Shown here: positions 16,430-26,181 of the stretch, piece by piece
Layout of the letters: each line of letters begins with the position of its first letter
How positions within the stretch are numbered: the first letter of the stretch is position 1
NCBI GenBank assembly: GCA_951813625.1
Contig: CATOTS010000012.1
Location: 62,001 to 126,000 of the forward strand
Direction of reading: 5' to 3'
Length of the DNA: 64,000 bases
From: an uncultured Caldilineaceae bacterium
Lineage (GTDB): Bacteria > Chloroflexota > Anaerolineae > Caldilineales > Caldilineaceae
The notes under the pieces: generated by a model
Told to the model about the DNA's origin: nothing
The model's database searches: none
What the model saw: only the letters and a program-made list of their open reading frames with translations
Translations under genes and position numbers: made by a program

Positions 16430-17542
16430 TCAGTTTCGCCGTCCAGGCTGCTCAGGCCGGCGGGCAAGCCTGCGACCGTTGCGGCCACCGCCGTGGCCGC
16501 TGTAGGGCAGGCCGGGTTGCCAATCAGCCGGCGCGGGTGGAGAGAACTTGTCCAGCGGCAAAGTTACCGGAATGCCGCCCTGCCGGCAGGAGAGGTAAGC
16601 CGCTTCACAGAGCTCCAACGCGGCCAGTGAGCCTTCCGCGACCGTATAGTCCGGTTGTCCGCGGTCGATATCCGTTGCCAGATTATCGAGGTGGCGCTGG
16701 TGATTCGTGGCCGCGCCCGGGTCGACTTCGAAGAGTCGTCCGTGAGGATGGTCGGCGTTGAGCAAACGGTATCGTGGCGCCCAGCCGTAGAAGTCGAGCG
16801 TCCCGCGCGTGCCAATCAGCCGGAAGAGCGTGTCCTCGCCCGGCTCCGAAATCGAAACGTAGTCGCCGGTATTCATCACAACGCGGATTCCGCTGGCAGT
16901 GTGCGCATAGGTGACGGCCAGCGTCTCTACCTGCATATTGTCGCGATATGTTCGTGTGCTGACGTCGCAGGCCGCCATGACGTAGTCGACCGGCTCCCGC
17001 CCGGTCAGCGCTACAAAGAAGTTGAGCCAGTGGATGCCGGCGTTGATGATGTCCCAGCCGCCGGACTGTATCTCCACCAGCTTCAGTTGCCCGATTTCGC
17101 CGTTGCGTATCCGCTCAAGGATTTGGCGGCTGTGTTCTGCCACCAGCAAACCGTGCGGCACAACCATCGGCAGTTTGCGGGCGCGCACACTCTCAACCAC
17201 CTTCCGGCCGTCTGAAAAATTGTCCGCCAGCGGCTTTTCGACCAGGATACCGCGCAGCGGCAGGTCCAGCGCCGCCTGCGTCACATCCAGATGCGACGGC
17301 GGCCAAGTGGAGACGCAGACTACGTCGGTCGGACAGTCGGCGAACATCTCTGCATGGCTGTCGTACGTGCGAATGCCGGGGTACAGTTCCCGGGCGGTTG
17401 CGCGCGCCTCCGCCTGGATGTCGGCGACCGCGACGAGGCGGAAGCGCGGCGACGCGGACAGGGCGGCCATGCTGCCCTTGCCCCCCCTGCCGGCGCCCAC
17501 CACGGCGGCCGTGTAGACTGGGGCCGTGTAGACTGGTGCCAT
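16430..17542 (-). CDS. Gfo/Idh/MocA-family oxidoreductase
   Basis: About 370 residues. YTAAVVGAGRGGKGSM gives the GxGxxG dinucleotide fold near residues 9-24, VVCVSTWPPSH follows, and RGILVEKPLADN carries the canonical EKP motif with the catalytic Lys. INAGIHWLNFF fits the substrate-domain histidine helix. It is likely a sugar or cyclitol dehydrogenase. I start at MAPVYTAP; the in-frame sequence upstream is low complexity and lies in the divergent promoter region shared with sppA. It forms a two-gene operon with the downstream paralogue, and both may act in sequence on one substrate. Confidence 0.82.
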   Translation of the reverse strand: MAPVYTAPVYTAAVVGAGRGGKGSMAALSASPRFRLVAVADIQAEARATARELYPGIRTYDSHAEMFADCPTDVVCVSTWPPSHLDVTQAALDLPLRGILVEKPLADNFSDGRKVVESVRARKLPMVVPHGLLVAEHSRQILERIRNGEIGQLKLVEIQSGGWDIINAGIHWLNFFVALTGREPVDYVMAACDVSTRTYRDNMQVETLAVTYAHTASGIRVVMNTGDYVSISEPGEDTLFRLIGTRGTLDFYGWAPRYRLLNADHPHGRLFEVDPGAATNHQRHLDNLATDIDRGQPDYTVAEGSLAALELCEAAYLSCRQGGIPVTLPLDKFSPPAPADWQPGLPYSGHGGGRNGRRLARRPEQPGRRN

Positions 17543-17633
17543 CTCACTCGCTCCCTGGCGTGAAGGTCTGCGTTTCATCATACCCTCGGAGGCGTTCGGC
17601 GAACAATCCTCGCGCGCGCATTGGTTGGCCCAC

Positions 17634-17662
17634 TTGTCCGAACCGATCGGACTGGGTATAGT
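17634..17662 (+). promoter_or_regulatory. Sigma-70-like promoter upstream of sppA
   Basis: TTGTCC at 17634-17639 and TATAGT at 17657-17662 are separated by exactly 17 nt, about 90 bp before the sppA start codon. Confidence 0.5.
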
Positions 17663-17753
17663 ATGGTTTTTGCGGCCCGCTTGGATTCTGGGCAACATCG
17701 TCGTTTCGGGCAGTTGTCGCGTCGAATGCCTGTGAAGGTGTAGAGGGGATTGT

Positions 17754-19547
17754 ATGCGCTTTGTCGGCAGAACCGTTGTCAGGCTTCTGCGAGGTCTGTC
17801 GCTGCTGTGGCTGGTCTGCGTTTGCCGGTTCTCCAATCTGCTGCGCGGCCTGTTCAAAGCCGCGCGCGCCGATTACGTGCTTTTCGAGCTTTCCGGTCCG
17901 CTGCCGGAGCTGACGCCGCAGCTGCCCTGGTTTCTGCCGCTGGGCCCGCTTGGGCGTCCGACGCTCACCGTAGAATCTCTGCATGGTGCCCTGCGTCAGA
18001 TCGCGCAGGACCCCGATGTGCGCGGCGCGCTCTTTTTGGTCAAAGGCTCGCAGATCAGCCTCGCACAGGCGCAGACGCTGGCCGATCTCTTCGACCGCTT
18101 TCGCGGCTGGAGCAGGACGCTCTATCCCGAGGCGCCGGCGAAGGAGGTCGTCGTCTATTTGGAGTCGTGCGGCGGCGCCGAATACATGATGTCCGCGGCC
18201 GCGGACCGCATCTACGTCGCACCGGGCACCGAGTGGATGGTGCTCGGTCTGCGCGCCGAACCAATCTTCCTCGCTGATACGCTGCGCAAAGTAGGCTTTA
18301 GAGCGGAAGTAGTCAAGGTTGCGCCCTGGAAGACCGCGGCCGACACGCTGGAGCGCTCCGAGATAAGCCCCGCGCACCAGGAGCAGCTCGAGCGGCTGCT
18401 GAACGGCTGGTATAACGAGTTGGTCGCGGCCATCAGCCGCGGCCGCGACATGAATGAAGAGCAGGTCCGTTCCGCCATCGACAGTGGTCCACTGACCGCG
18501 GACGAGGCCGTCCAACTTGGGCTGATCGACGAATCGGCCTACGAAGATCAGCTGGCGGCCAAGCTTGCCCCGACGGGCGAAGACGCCCGTATCCTGCCCT
18601 TTGAGGAGGCGCGCAAGGCCCTCTACCGCCGCCCCCGGCTGCGGCACAGGCGGAGCATTGGCGTGATCTCGTTGAACGGCATGATCACGAGCGGAAAGAG
18701 CCGCCGATTCCCCACCGGTCTGCCAATCGTCGGCGGCAGCACAATCGGCAGCGTCACGGTACAGCAGACGGTGAGGGCCGCGCTCGAGAACGACCGGCTG
18801 GCGGCGATTCTGCTGCACGTTGATTCCAGCGGCGGCTCGGCGCTTGCCAGCGATCTGATCTGGCGCGAGTTGACGCTGCTAAACCGGAAAAAACCGGTGG
18901 TCGCCTATCTCGGCGACGTAGCCGGCAGCGGGGGTTACTATGTGGCGCTGCCGGCACAGAAAATCATCTGCCAGCCGACGACGCTTACGGGCAGTATCGG
19001 CGTCATTATGGCAAAGATGATAACCGGCGAAGCCTTGGCCAAGATCGGCGCAAATCGCTTCGCCGTTCAACGCGGCGAAAACGCCGACATCTACGCAGGC
19101 GACCGGCCCTGGCGGCCGGAACAGCGGGAGAAAGTTGAGGAGCAGATCGGCTACACCTACAGCAGATTCAAGAATCTGGTGGCGGAAGCAAGGCAACTTG
19201 CCCCGGATTCGCTCGAAAATGTCTGCGGCGGGCGCGTCTGGACGGGCAGACAGGCGCATGAGCGCGGGCTTGTCGACGAAATGGGCGATTTCGCCGCAGC
19301 CATTGATCTTCTGTGCGAACTCGCAGAACTCCCCCAGGACGGCTCCGTCCCCGTCATACAGGTTACGGCGCCCCAGAATCGGACGCGCCCGCCGCTCTCC
19401 GAGCGCAGCCTCGAGCAGTTAACGGGTGCAGAGACCTTTGTCGACCTGACCGACGCGCTCCTTGCGCTGCTGCGGGGAGATATTTCTTCGATGCTGGGGC
19501 GGGAGCGCATCTGGCTGCTGGCCGACGGCCTCCCGAAAGGCAGATAG
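17754..19547 (+). CDS. sppA: Signal peptide peptidase SppA, long (67K) type
   Basis: A 597-residue S49 peptidase with the tandem-domain layout of the long SppA form. A hydrophobic anchor at residues ~8-24 holds it to the membrane. In the N-terminal domain, VAPWKTAADTLER supplies the general-base lysine (Lys193). In the C-terminal domain, HVDSSGGSALASD (355-367) precedes YLGDVAGSGGYYVA, where Ser392 is the expected nucleophile. SppA degrades cleaved signal peptides and membrane peptides. A GAGGGG ribosome site lies 6 nt before the ATG. Both catalytic residues are present, so it should be active. It is followed 45 bp later by the cysteine-desulfurase-like gene. Confidence 0.9.
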   Translation: MRFVGRTVVRLLRGLSLLWLVCVCRFSNLLRGLFKAARADYVLFELSGPLPELTPQLPWFLPLGPLGRPTLTVESLHGALRQIAQDPDVRGALFLVKGSQISLAQAQTLADLFDRFRGWSRTLYPEAPAKEVVVYLESCGGAEYMMSAAADRIYVAPGTEWMVLGLRAEPIFLADTLRKVGFRAEVVKVAPWKTAADTLERSEISPAHQEQLERLLNGWYNELVAAISRGRDMNEEQVRSAIDSGPLTADEAVQLGLIDESAYEDQLAAKLAPTGEDARILPFEEARKALYRRPRLRHRRSIGVISLNGMITSGKSRRFPTGLPIVGGSTIGSVTVQQTVRAALENDRLAAILLHVDSSGGSALASDLIWRELTLLNRKKPVVAYLGDVAGSGGYYVALPAQKIICQPTTLTGSIGVIMAKMITGEALAKIGANRFAVQRGENADIYAGDRPWRPEQREKVEEQIGYTYSRFKNLVAEARQLAPDSLENVCGGRVWTGRQAHERGLVDEMGDFAAAIDLLCELAELPQDGSVPVIQVTAPQNRTRPPLSERSLEQLTGAETFVDLTDALLALLRGDISSMLGRERIWLLADGLPKGR

Positions 19548-19592
19548 ACCGCCCCATGTATTCTGACGCGACAGCGGCGGGTCTGGTGAGTC

Positions 19593-20837
19593 ATGTTCAA
19601 CGTTACTGAGATTCGTCGCCAGTTTCCCGCACTGAACGAAGAGTACGACGGCCGCAAAGCGATCTTTTTCGACAATCCCGGCGGCACGCAGGTGCACGCA
19701 AGCGTCATCGATGCGATGGTCGACTACCTGACGCGCCGAAACTCGAATGACCACGGCCTGTTTGAGACCAGCCGCAGGACCGATGCCGTCATCGCAGAGG
19801 CGCATCGAGCGGTCGCCGACCTGCTCGGCTGCGGCGCGGATGAGGTCGTGTTCGGCAACAATATGACCAGCCTCACTTTTCATCTCAGCCGCTCTCTGGC
19901 GCAGGACCTGGAACCGGGCGATGAACTGCTGGTAACGCGGCTGGATCACGACGCCAACGTGATGCCATGGGTGCTGGCCGCGCAGGAGCGGGGGGCGCGC
20001 GTCCGCTGGGCGGATATAGACGTGGAGAGCGGTACGCTCGATATGGAGGATCTGCGCGCGAAGATCACGTCGCGCACCAAGATTGCGGCCGTCGGCTACG
20101 CCAGCAACGCCACCGGCACGGTGAACGACGTTGCCACGATTACCGGTTGGGCCCGGCAGGCGGGCGCGCTCACTTTTGTGGATGCCGTTCAGTACGCGCC
20201 GCACGGGCTGATCGATGTTCAGGCCCTGGGATGCGACTTCCTCGCCTGTTCCTCCTACAAGTTTTTCGGTCCCCACAGCGGGCAACTCTTCGGCAAACGG
20301 GAGCATCTGCAGCGGCTACAGGCCTATCGCGTGCGACCGGCCGGCGAGGAGCTGCCGGGCAAGTGGGAGACCGGTACGCAGAATCATGAGGCGATGGCCG
20401 GCGTCACTGCGGCCATCGACTACCTCGCCGGAGTCGGCGTCGAACACGGCGCGGCCCGTCCTGCGGACAACCGGCGCGCGCAGCTGATCGCCGCCTGGTC
20501 GGTCATCCAGGCCTATGAACGCATGCTGATCGAGCGCCTGATCACGGGTCTTCTCAACCTGCCGGGCATTCACATCTACGGCCTTACCGAGCCGGCCGAC
20601 TGGGACAGGCGGGTGGCGACCGTGGCCTTACGCAGGCGCGGTGTCGCGCCGGAAAAGCTGGCACAGGCATTGGCCGCTGAGAATATCTTTGCCTGGAATG
20701 GAAACTTTTACGCGCTTTCGGCCAGCGAGCGGATGGGCGTCGAGGCGAGCGGCGGCTGGCTGCGGCTGGGGCTGGTCCACTACAACGCGCTGGAGGAGGT
20801 CGACCACTGTCTGCGTGTGCTGGATGCAGCGTGTTGA
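19593..20837 (+). CDS. Cysteine desulfurase-like aminotransferase class V protein
   Basis: A 414-residue PLP enzyme of the class V aminotransferase fold. FFDNPGGTQVH opens the fold, RLDHDANVMPW and FVDAVQYAPHG are the cofactor-contact segments, and CSSYKFFGPHSG contains the Lys that binds PLP. These match the cysteine-desulfurase-like group that lacks the long catalytic Cys loop of IscS/NifS. The reaction is uncertain: desulfurase, lyase or aminotransferase activity are all possible. No Fe-S assembly genes are nearby, so a housekeeping ISC role is unlikely. It lies just downstream of sppA on the same strand and ends about 280 bp before dnaK. Confidence 0.82.
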   Translation: MFNVTEIRRQFPALNEEYDGRKAIFFDNPGGTQVHASVIDAMVDYLTRRNSNDHGLFETSRRTDAVIAEAHRAVADLLGCGADEVVFGNNMTSLTFHLSRSLAQDLEPGDELLVTRLDHDANVMPWVLAAQERGARVRWADIDVESGTLDMEDLRAKITSRTKIAAVGYASNATGTVNDVATITGWARQAGALTFVDAVQYAPHGLIDVQALGCDFLACSSYKFFGPHSGQLFGKREHLQRLQAYRVRPAGEELPGKWETGTQNHEAMAGVTAAIDYLAGVGVEHGAARPADNRRAQLIAAWSVIQAYERMLIERLITGLLNLPGIHIYGLTEPADWDRRVATVALRRRGVAPEKLAQALAAENIFAWNGNFYALSASERMGVEASGGWLRLGLVHYNALEEVDHCLRVLDAAC

Positions 20838-20949
20838 GCCCGTTCTAACCTGGCGTCGCCTGCGCTGAGAGTGGCCTGATTCGCCTGTGCGTTTCAAAGC
20901 GGACAGGATACGTATAGTTCGTATGTCTATCGTGGAAGAATTCAAACGA

Positions 20950-20983
20950 TTTGCTAATACTAGCCCAATGACACACTAGCAAA
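20950..20983. promoter_or_regulatory. Inverted repeat overlapping the dnaK promoter, possible operator
   Basis: TTTGCTA at 20950-20956 and TAGCAAA at 20977-20983 are perfect inverted arms 20 nt apart. The right arm lies between the -35 and -10 boxes of the proposed dnaK promoter. It is not a CIRCE (HrcA) or HAIR (HspR) sequence, so any repressor would be of another type. Confidence 0.35.
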
Positions 20984-20996
20984 AGTTCGCTACACT
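20968..20996 (+). promoter_or_regulatory. Sigma-70-like promoter of dnaK
   Basis: ATGACA and TACACT are separated by 17 nt, about 120 bp upstream of the dnaK start. Confidence 0.4.
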
Positions 20997-21114
20997 AAGG
21001 TAAGCGCGTCCAAGTGACCGGGAAGGGTACGCTTGGAAGTAATCATAGATTGGGCAGATGTTGCGCGCGCGGCGCGTACGTCCAAGCTCTCTTGTTAAAG
21101 GAGGTCATTTACAA

Positions 21115-23025
21115 ATGGCGAAAATAATAGGCATTGATCTGGGCACAACCAACAGCGTCGTCGCCGTGATGGAGGCCGGGAACCCGACCGTGATCGCGAA
21201 TGCGGAGGGCAACCGCACCACGCCGTCAGTCGTCGCCTTCTCCAAGGGCGGCGAGCGTCTCGTCGGCGTAACTGCCAAACGGCAGGCGGTCGTCAACCCG
21301 GAGAATACGATCTACTCGGTGAAGCGCCTGATGGGGCGTCGCATCGACGATCCGGAAACGAAACGGACACAGGCGATGGTCTCTTACGCCAGCATCGAGG
21401 GCCCGAACCACGATGCACGCGTCCGTGTTCCAATCAAGGACAAAGTTTACACACCGCAGGAAATCAGCGCGATGATTCTGAGTAAGCTCAAACGGGATGC
21501 CGAGTCCTATTTGGGCGAGGATGTGCGGCAGGCGGTGATCACGGTGCCGGCCTACTTCAACGACAGCCAGCGCCAGGCCACCAAGGACGCCGGCCAGATC
21601 GCCGGCCTCGAGGTTCTGCGCATCATCAACGAGCCGACCGCCGCGGCGCTGGCCTACGGGCTGGACAAGAACGAAGATGAGACGATCCTGGTCTTCGACC
21701 TAGGCGGCGGTACCTTTGATGTCTCGGTGCTGGAGGTCGGCGACGGTGTAATTGAGGTGAAAGCGACCAACGGCGACACGCATCTTGGCGGTGATGATTG
21801 GGATGAGCGGATCGTCCGCTGGTTGATCGACGAATTCAAGCGCGAGCAGATGATCGATCTGGGCCAGGACCGCCAGGCGCTCCAGCGCCTGCGCGAGGCC
21901 GCGGAAAAAGCGAAGATCGAGCTCTCGAGCACGCCGCAGACGGAGATCAATCTGCCTTATATCACGGCGGACAGCACGGGGCCGAAACATCTGCAGATGA
22001 CACTGACCCGCAGCCAATTCGAGCAGTTGACTTCGGTCCTGGTTGAACGGCTGAAGAAGCCCTTTCACGCCGCACTCAAGGATGCTGCTCTGACCCCAAG
22101 CGAACTCGACGAAGTGGTGTTGGTCGGAGGTTCGACGCGTATGCCGATGATCCAGGAGCTGGTCAGTAGTTTGACCGGCAAAGACCCGCACAAAGGCGTC
22201 AACCCGGACGAAGTGGTGTCGGTCGGCGCGGCGCTGCAGGCCGGCGTGTTGGGCGGGGAAGTCAAGGATCTGCTGTTGCTGGACGTTACACCGCTGAGCC
22301 TGGGGTTGGAGACGTTGGGCGGGGTGATGACTGCCCTGATCCCGCGCAATACGACGATTCCGACCAAGAAGACCGAGACCTACAGCACGGCCGAGGACAA
22401 TCAGACTGCGGTCGACATTCACATCCTGCAGGGCGAACGCCCAATGGCGCAGGCCAACAAGACGCTCGGCAACTTCAGGCTGGATGGGATTCCACCGGCG
22501 ATGCGCGGCGTTCCCCAGGTCGAAGTGACATTTGACATCGACGCCAACGGCATCATGAATGTCATGGCGAAGGACAAGGCCACGAGCAAGGAGCAGAGCA
22601 TCCAGATTACGGCCTCGACCAATCTCAGCGACGATGAGGTCGATCGGCTGGTGCGCGAGGCGAAAGACAACGAAAGCGAGGACCTGCAGCAGCGCCAGCT
22701 GGTGGAGAGCCGCAACACCGCTGATAGCCTGATCTACGCCGCCGAGAAGTCACTGAGCGAGTTGGGAGACAAAGTGCCGCTCTCCGATCGCGAGCAGATC
22801 GAAGAGACGGTCAGCGAGCTGCGCGCGGCCATGGAGAGTGACGATCTTGAGCGCATCACCAGCCTGACCGAGCAGCTGCAGCAGGCGACTTCCGCGCTGG
22901 CCCAGCAGATGTACCAGCAGCAGGGCGACGAGAATGGCACAGGCCCCGACGCGGCCGGCGAGGCTGACGGCACGGGAACTCCCGATGAGGACGATGTGGT
23001 GGAAGGCGAGTTTCGCCAGGTATAG
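21115..23025 (+). CDS. dnaK: Chaperone DnaK (Hsp70)
   Basis: A 636-residue Hsp70. [14 protein letters not shown] (residues 4-17) is the phosphate-1 loop, [15 protein letters not shown] is signature 2, and [14 protein letters not shown] is signature 3. The substrate-binding domain follows from about residue 385 ([17 protein letters not shown]), and the C-terminal lid ends in an acidic tail ([10 protein letters not shown]). A near-perfect AAAGGAGGT ribosome site ends 9 nt before the ATG, which fixes the start; an earlier in-frame ATG at 21058 lacks this. It folds and protects cytosolic proteins with the DnaJ encoded downstream. No grpE or hrcA is visible next to it. Confidence 0.97.
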   Translation: MAKIIGIDLGTTNSVVAVMEAGNPTVIANAEGNRTTPSVVAFSKGGERLVGVTAKRQAVVNPENTIYSVKRLMGRRIDDPETKRTQAMVSYASIEGPNHDARVRVPIKDKVYTPQEISAMILSKLKRDAESYLGEDVRQAVITVPAYFNDSQRQATKDAGQIAGLEVLRIINEPTAAALAYGLDKNEDETILVFDLGGGTFDVSVLEVGDGVIEVKATNGDTHLGGDDWDERIVRWLIDEFKREQMIDLGQDRQALQRLREAAEKAKIELSSTPQTEINLPYITADSTGPKHLQMTLTRSQFEQLTSVLVERLKKPFHAALKDAALTPSELDEVVLVGGSTRMPMIQELVSSLTGKDPHKGVNPDEVVSVGAALQAGVLGGEVKDLLLLDVTPLSLGLETLGGVMTALIPRNTTIPTKKTETYSTAEDNQTAVDIHILQGERPMAQANKTLGNFRLDGIPPAMRGVPQVEVTFDIDANGIMNVMAKDKATSKEQSIQITASTNLSDDEVDRLVREAKDNESEDLQQRQLVESRNTADSLIYAAEKSLSELGDKVPLSDREQIEETVSELRAAMESDDLERITSLTEQLQQATSALAQQMYQQQGDENGTGPDAAGEADGTGTPDEDDVVEGEFRQV

Positions 23026-23078
23026 CCTTCCACCCGGCCAGGGTTGCCCGCCTGGTTGATTAGGATAATATGCAACGA

Positions 23079-23103
23079 AGCCGGGCGCCCTGTGCCCGGT
23101 TTC
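23079..23103 (+). terminator. GC-rich hairpin after dnaK
   Basis: AAGCCGGGC and GCCCGGTTT pair over 9 bp (one G-T) around a 7-nt loop, 53 bp after the dnaK stop. A 15-bp direct repeat (GCCCGGTTTCGCGTC twice) overlaps the right arm. There is no long T-run, so it may attenuate rather than stop transcription into dnaJ. Confidence 0.4.
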
Positions 23104-23221
23104 GCGTCTGCCCGGTTTCGCGTCATTGGATTGCACTGTGGATTCCAGGCGGGAGTAGACCAGTATTCGGTGCGCCGCGGTCGAAAGGGGCGCGCGGCCG
23201 AGCGAAGCGGAGAACGACTCA

Positions 23222-24145
23222 GTGGACTACAAAGACTACTATGCCATTCTGGGCCTGCGCCGCAAGGCGAGTGGCTCCGACATCAAGAAAGCCTACCGCA
23301 AGCTGGCCCGCAAGTATCACCCTGATGTGAACAGCGGTGATGCGGCTGCCGAGCAAAGGTTCAAAGAGATCAATGAGGCCTATGCGGTCCTGTCTGACGG
23401 GACGAAGCGGCGAACCTACGACAAGTTCGGCGCGCAGTGGAAACAGTATGAGCAAAGTGGACAGAGCTTCGACTGGTCGCAGTGGTATAATGCCGGTGGG
23501 GCTGAGCGGCAGAAGGGGCGCACGGTCAGCCCCGAAGAGTTCGAGCAGATGTTTGGCGGCGGCGGCGGCAGCGGTAGTTCCTTTTCCGACTTTTTCCAGC
23601 AGCTTTTCGGCGGTGGACCGGCTCAGCCGCGCAGAGGCCCCCAACCGGCCCATCAGACCAGTTTCGGCCGCCCCGACAGCGATCAGACGATTCCGGTGGA
23701 GATTTCGCTGGAAGAGGCTTTCTGTGGAACGAAGCGGACGATACAGCAGGGCTCGTCCCGCTTTGAAGTGACGATTCCGGCCGGCGTCAAGACAGGCTCC
23801 AAAGTGCGCGCCGGCGACCTGATCATGACAGTTGCCGTCCTACCCCACAAAGAGTTTGTCATGGACGGGAACGACCTGCACGCGAAGGCGCCGGTAAACC
23901 TGTACGATGCGCTTCTCGGCGGAGAGGTCCACGTAAACACGCTGCAGGGCACTCTGGCGTTGACGATTCCCGCCGACACTCAGAATGGCCGGATATTCCG
24001 TCTCAAGGGCCAGGGCATGCCGGACTTGAAGGACAACAAGAAGCGGGGAGACCTGCTGGTCGAGGTGGTCGTCGAACTGCCGGTTCCCCTCAGCGTCGAA
24101 GCGCGACGATTTATCGAGACCTTGCAGCGGACGTCTTCAGAGTGA
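23222..24145 (+). CDS. dnaJ: DnaJ-type co-chaperone without zinc finger (CbpA-like)
   Basis: A 307-residue protein starting at GTG. The J domain occupies residues 1-67 with the HPD motif in KYHPDVN. A Gly/Phe-rich linker ([10 protein letters not shown] and FFQQLFGGG) follows at ~115-135, and the C-terminal beta-sandwich domains ([24 protein letters not shown]) complete the protein. The CxxCxGxG zinc-finger repeats of full DnaJ are absent, which places it with CbpA/DnaJ type II proteins. It stimulates DnaK ATPase and delivers clients. It lies ~200 bp downstream of dnaK on the same strand and probably shares the transcript. A GGAG box lies ~10 nt upstream. Confidence 0.9.
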   Translation: MDYKDYYAILGLRRKASGSDIKKAYRKLARKYHPDVNSGDAAAEQRFKEINEAYAVLSDGTKRRTYDKFGAQWKQYEQSGQSFDWSQWYNAGGAERQKGRTVSPEEFEQMFGGGGGSGSSFSDFFQQLFGGGPAQPRRGPQPAHQTSFGRPDSDQTIPVEISLEEAFCGTKRTIQQGSSRFEVTIPAGVKTGSKVRAGDLIMTVAVLPHKEFVMDGNDLHAKAPVNLYDALLGGEVHVNTLQGTLALTIPADTQNGRIFRLKGQGMPDLKDNKKRGDLLVEVVVELPVPLSVEARRFIETLQRTSSE

Positions 24146-24151
24146 AACCGT

Positions 24152-24168
24152 GCAGACCGCGAGTCTGC
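24152..24168 (+). terminator. Small hairpin after dnaJ
   Basis: GCAGAC and GTCTGC form a 6-bp stem around CGCGA, 6 bp after the dnaJ stop. No T-run follows, so this is a weak call. Confidence 0.25.
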
Positions 24169-24357
24169 CTGTCTGGCCGGACATTTGCGCCCCAGCCTCT
24201 CCCTTCTCTTGTGTGCCGGCAGATGGCAGGGAAGGACGGGTTGGCTCTTTGCCCAATCGGAGGATCGTGCGTGTTGCACCCTGTATACTGATAGTTTTGC
24301 CCGCCGCCAACCGGTCGAAAAGTTGGAAGTAAGGGCGGGCCACAAGAGGCGGGATCG

Positions 24358-26106
24358 ATGGGATCGGCAACCCCCGCGCATCGACAGTCACCCCAAGACA
24401 GCAACTCAATACGCCCCATCGAACAGAGACGCTTGCGGCGGCCGCGACTCCTTTCTTCCCCCTTGTACGGCATCGCCTTCCTCTTGGCAGCCGCGCTGGC
24501 CGCCTGCGAGACAGAACAGACGCCGCCGGCAGATGAACCGGATGTCGTCATCTTCACACCTGCTCCGACCACGACAACAGCCCCGCCGTCCCCCACCAGC
24601 CCTCCAACGCCCACCAGCCCCCCTGCAACGGCCACAGTCGCTCTGCCAACGCCCACCCCGCTTCCCCCGCCTACACCGGATCCGCCGGCCGTCCCCACGC
24701 CGGAAGTTGATCTGACCGACTACACGGTCTTTCGTCAAACGTTATTGGAGGCCCATGCAGACGACGCCGCGCGCCTTCCTGGGGCGCCCCACTACTATAT
24801 CCAGGCGCGTCTTCTATCAGGCGAAGTCCCGGCCCTGGTCGGAGTGCAACGCATTCGCATCACAAATCAGGAGCAGACAAGCCTCAATGAACTCATTTTC
24901 TGGCTCTATCCCAAACTGCCGGCTTATAACGGTACAGCGGAGGTCAGCCGGGCGCTGGTTGACGGCCAGATCGTAGGTTTTGAAGAGATCCTGGACGGCG
25001 CGGCTGTGAGGATTCCGCTGGCCAATGGGTTGGCCGCGGGAGCGATAGTCGATGTAACGCTCTGGTTCAGCGCCACCCTTCCGACCCAGGTGGCCGCGGG
25101 CACAGCCGGCGCCGGCCTTTTCGGGTTCGTCGACGGCGTCTATGACCTGGCCGGTTTCTATCCCACCCTGGCGGTATACGACCACGAAGGCTGGAACCTC
25201 GAGACCGCGGCCGGATTCGGCGATTCACTGTTTGCCGACATCGGCTTCTATCAGGTGGAGTTGACTGTGCCGCCCGGTCTCTCCGTTGTTGCCAGCGGCT
25301 CCACACTGTCGCAGCTGACCGATGACAACGGCGCGACGACGTGGAGCATCGCCGCCGGTCCGGTGCGCTCCTTCTATGCCGCCGTTACCGGTCGCTGGCT
25401 GGCGATCAGCGAGGACGTGGATGGGGTCCTGGTCAACGCCTACTATCCGGACGGAGGACTGTCTTCGGCGCAGACGGCAATGGATTTCACAACCAACAGC
25501 CTGCGGGTCTTCAACCGCCTGTTCGGCCCCTATCCGTATCGTGAACTCGACGTCGTGCCGCTGCCGACGACCGCCTTTGGCATGGAGTATGCCGGCCTGC
25601 TCGCCCTCGCCGGTGGCTTCTACACGGAGGCGGGCGGCGCATTTGCCATCGCCGCGCCGCACGAGGTCGCCCACCAGTGGTTTTTCAATCTGATCGGCAA
25701 CGACCAGCCGGACGAGCCCTGGCTGGACGAGTCGTTTGCCAATTACGCCGTCTATCTCTACTACGAAGCGGTCGACTGGCCGCAGATGCAGAACGCAATG
25801 CTGGAAAATATCTTTCGTTATCGTTATAATGCCGCGCGCAATCTGGGGATAGACAGGCCGGTCAGCGGAGCAGTGATCGAGTTCGATCAGAGCAATTACA
25901 TCAACATCATTTACAGCAAGGGGCCGCTCTTTTTCCATGCCGTGCGCGAGCGCATCGGCGATGAGGCATTCTTTGCAGCTCTGCGCGACTACGCCGGGCG
26001 CCATCGCTACGGCATCGCCTACGCCGATGACCTGTTTGCCGCCTTCCGCCGCCACACCGATACCCCCATCGACGATCTGATCGCCTTCTGGATATTCGGC
26101 GAGTGA
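24358..26106 (+). CDS. M1-family-like metallopeptidase lipoprotein
   Basis: A 582-residue exported protein. A signal segment at ~37-49 ends in the lipobox LAAC, giving a lipoprotein anchored outside the membrane. A Thr/Pro-rich linker (residues ~65-115) leads to a gluzincin peptidase: the zinc motif HEVAHQW has His435, Glu436 and His439, and Glu458 in DESFANY is the third ligand, exactly 18 residues apart from His439 as in family M1. GMEYAG takes the place of the GAMEN exopeptidase loop. It therefore probably trims peptides outside the cell. The usual C-terminal M1 helical domain is missing or very short, so it may be a compact form. No partner genes are adjacent. Confidence 0.8.
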   Translation: MGSATPAHRQSPQDSNSIRPIEQRRLRRPRLLSSPLYGIAFLLAAALAACETEQTPPADEPDVVIFTPAPTTTTAPPSPTSPPTPTSPPATATVALPTPTPLPPPTPDPPAVPTPEVDLTDYTVFRQTLLEAHADDAARLPGAPHYYIQARLLSGEVPALVGVQRIRITNQEQTSLNELIFWLYPKLPAYNGTAEVSRALVDGQIVGFEEILDGAAVRIPLANGLAAGAIVDVTLWFSATLPTQVAAGTAGAGLFGFVDGVYDLAGFYPTLAVYDHEGWNLETAAGFGDSLFADIGFYQVELTVPPGLSVVASGSTLSQLTDDNGATTWSIAAGPVRSFYAAVTGRWLAISEDVDGVLVNAYYPDGGLSSAQTAMDFTTNSLRVFNRLFGPYPYRELDVVPLPTTAFGMEYAGLLALAGGFYTEAGGAFAIAAPHEVAHQWFFNLIGNDQPDEPWLDESFANYAVYLYYEAVDWPQMQNAMLENIFRYRYNAARNLGIDRPVSGAVIEFDQSNYINIIYSKGPLFFHAVRERIGDEAFFAALRDYAGRHRYGIAYADDLFAAFRRHTDTPIDDLIAFWIFGE

Positions 26107-26181
26107 CGAGTTGGGCGAACGATTCTTTGTGTGTTTATATGATTGCCTGTAAAGAGTACATTCCACTTTGAAGGCGTAAAG

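Noticed and set aside
20838..21114. CIRCE or HAIR heat-shock operator before dnaK
   Set aside because: No TTAGCACTC-N9-GAGTGCTAA or CTTGAGT-N7-ACTCAAG pattern; only a different inverted repeat is present.
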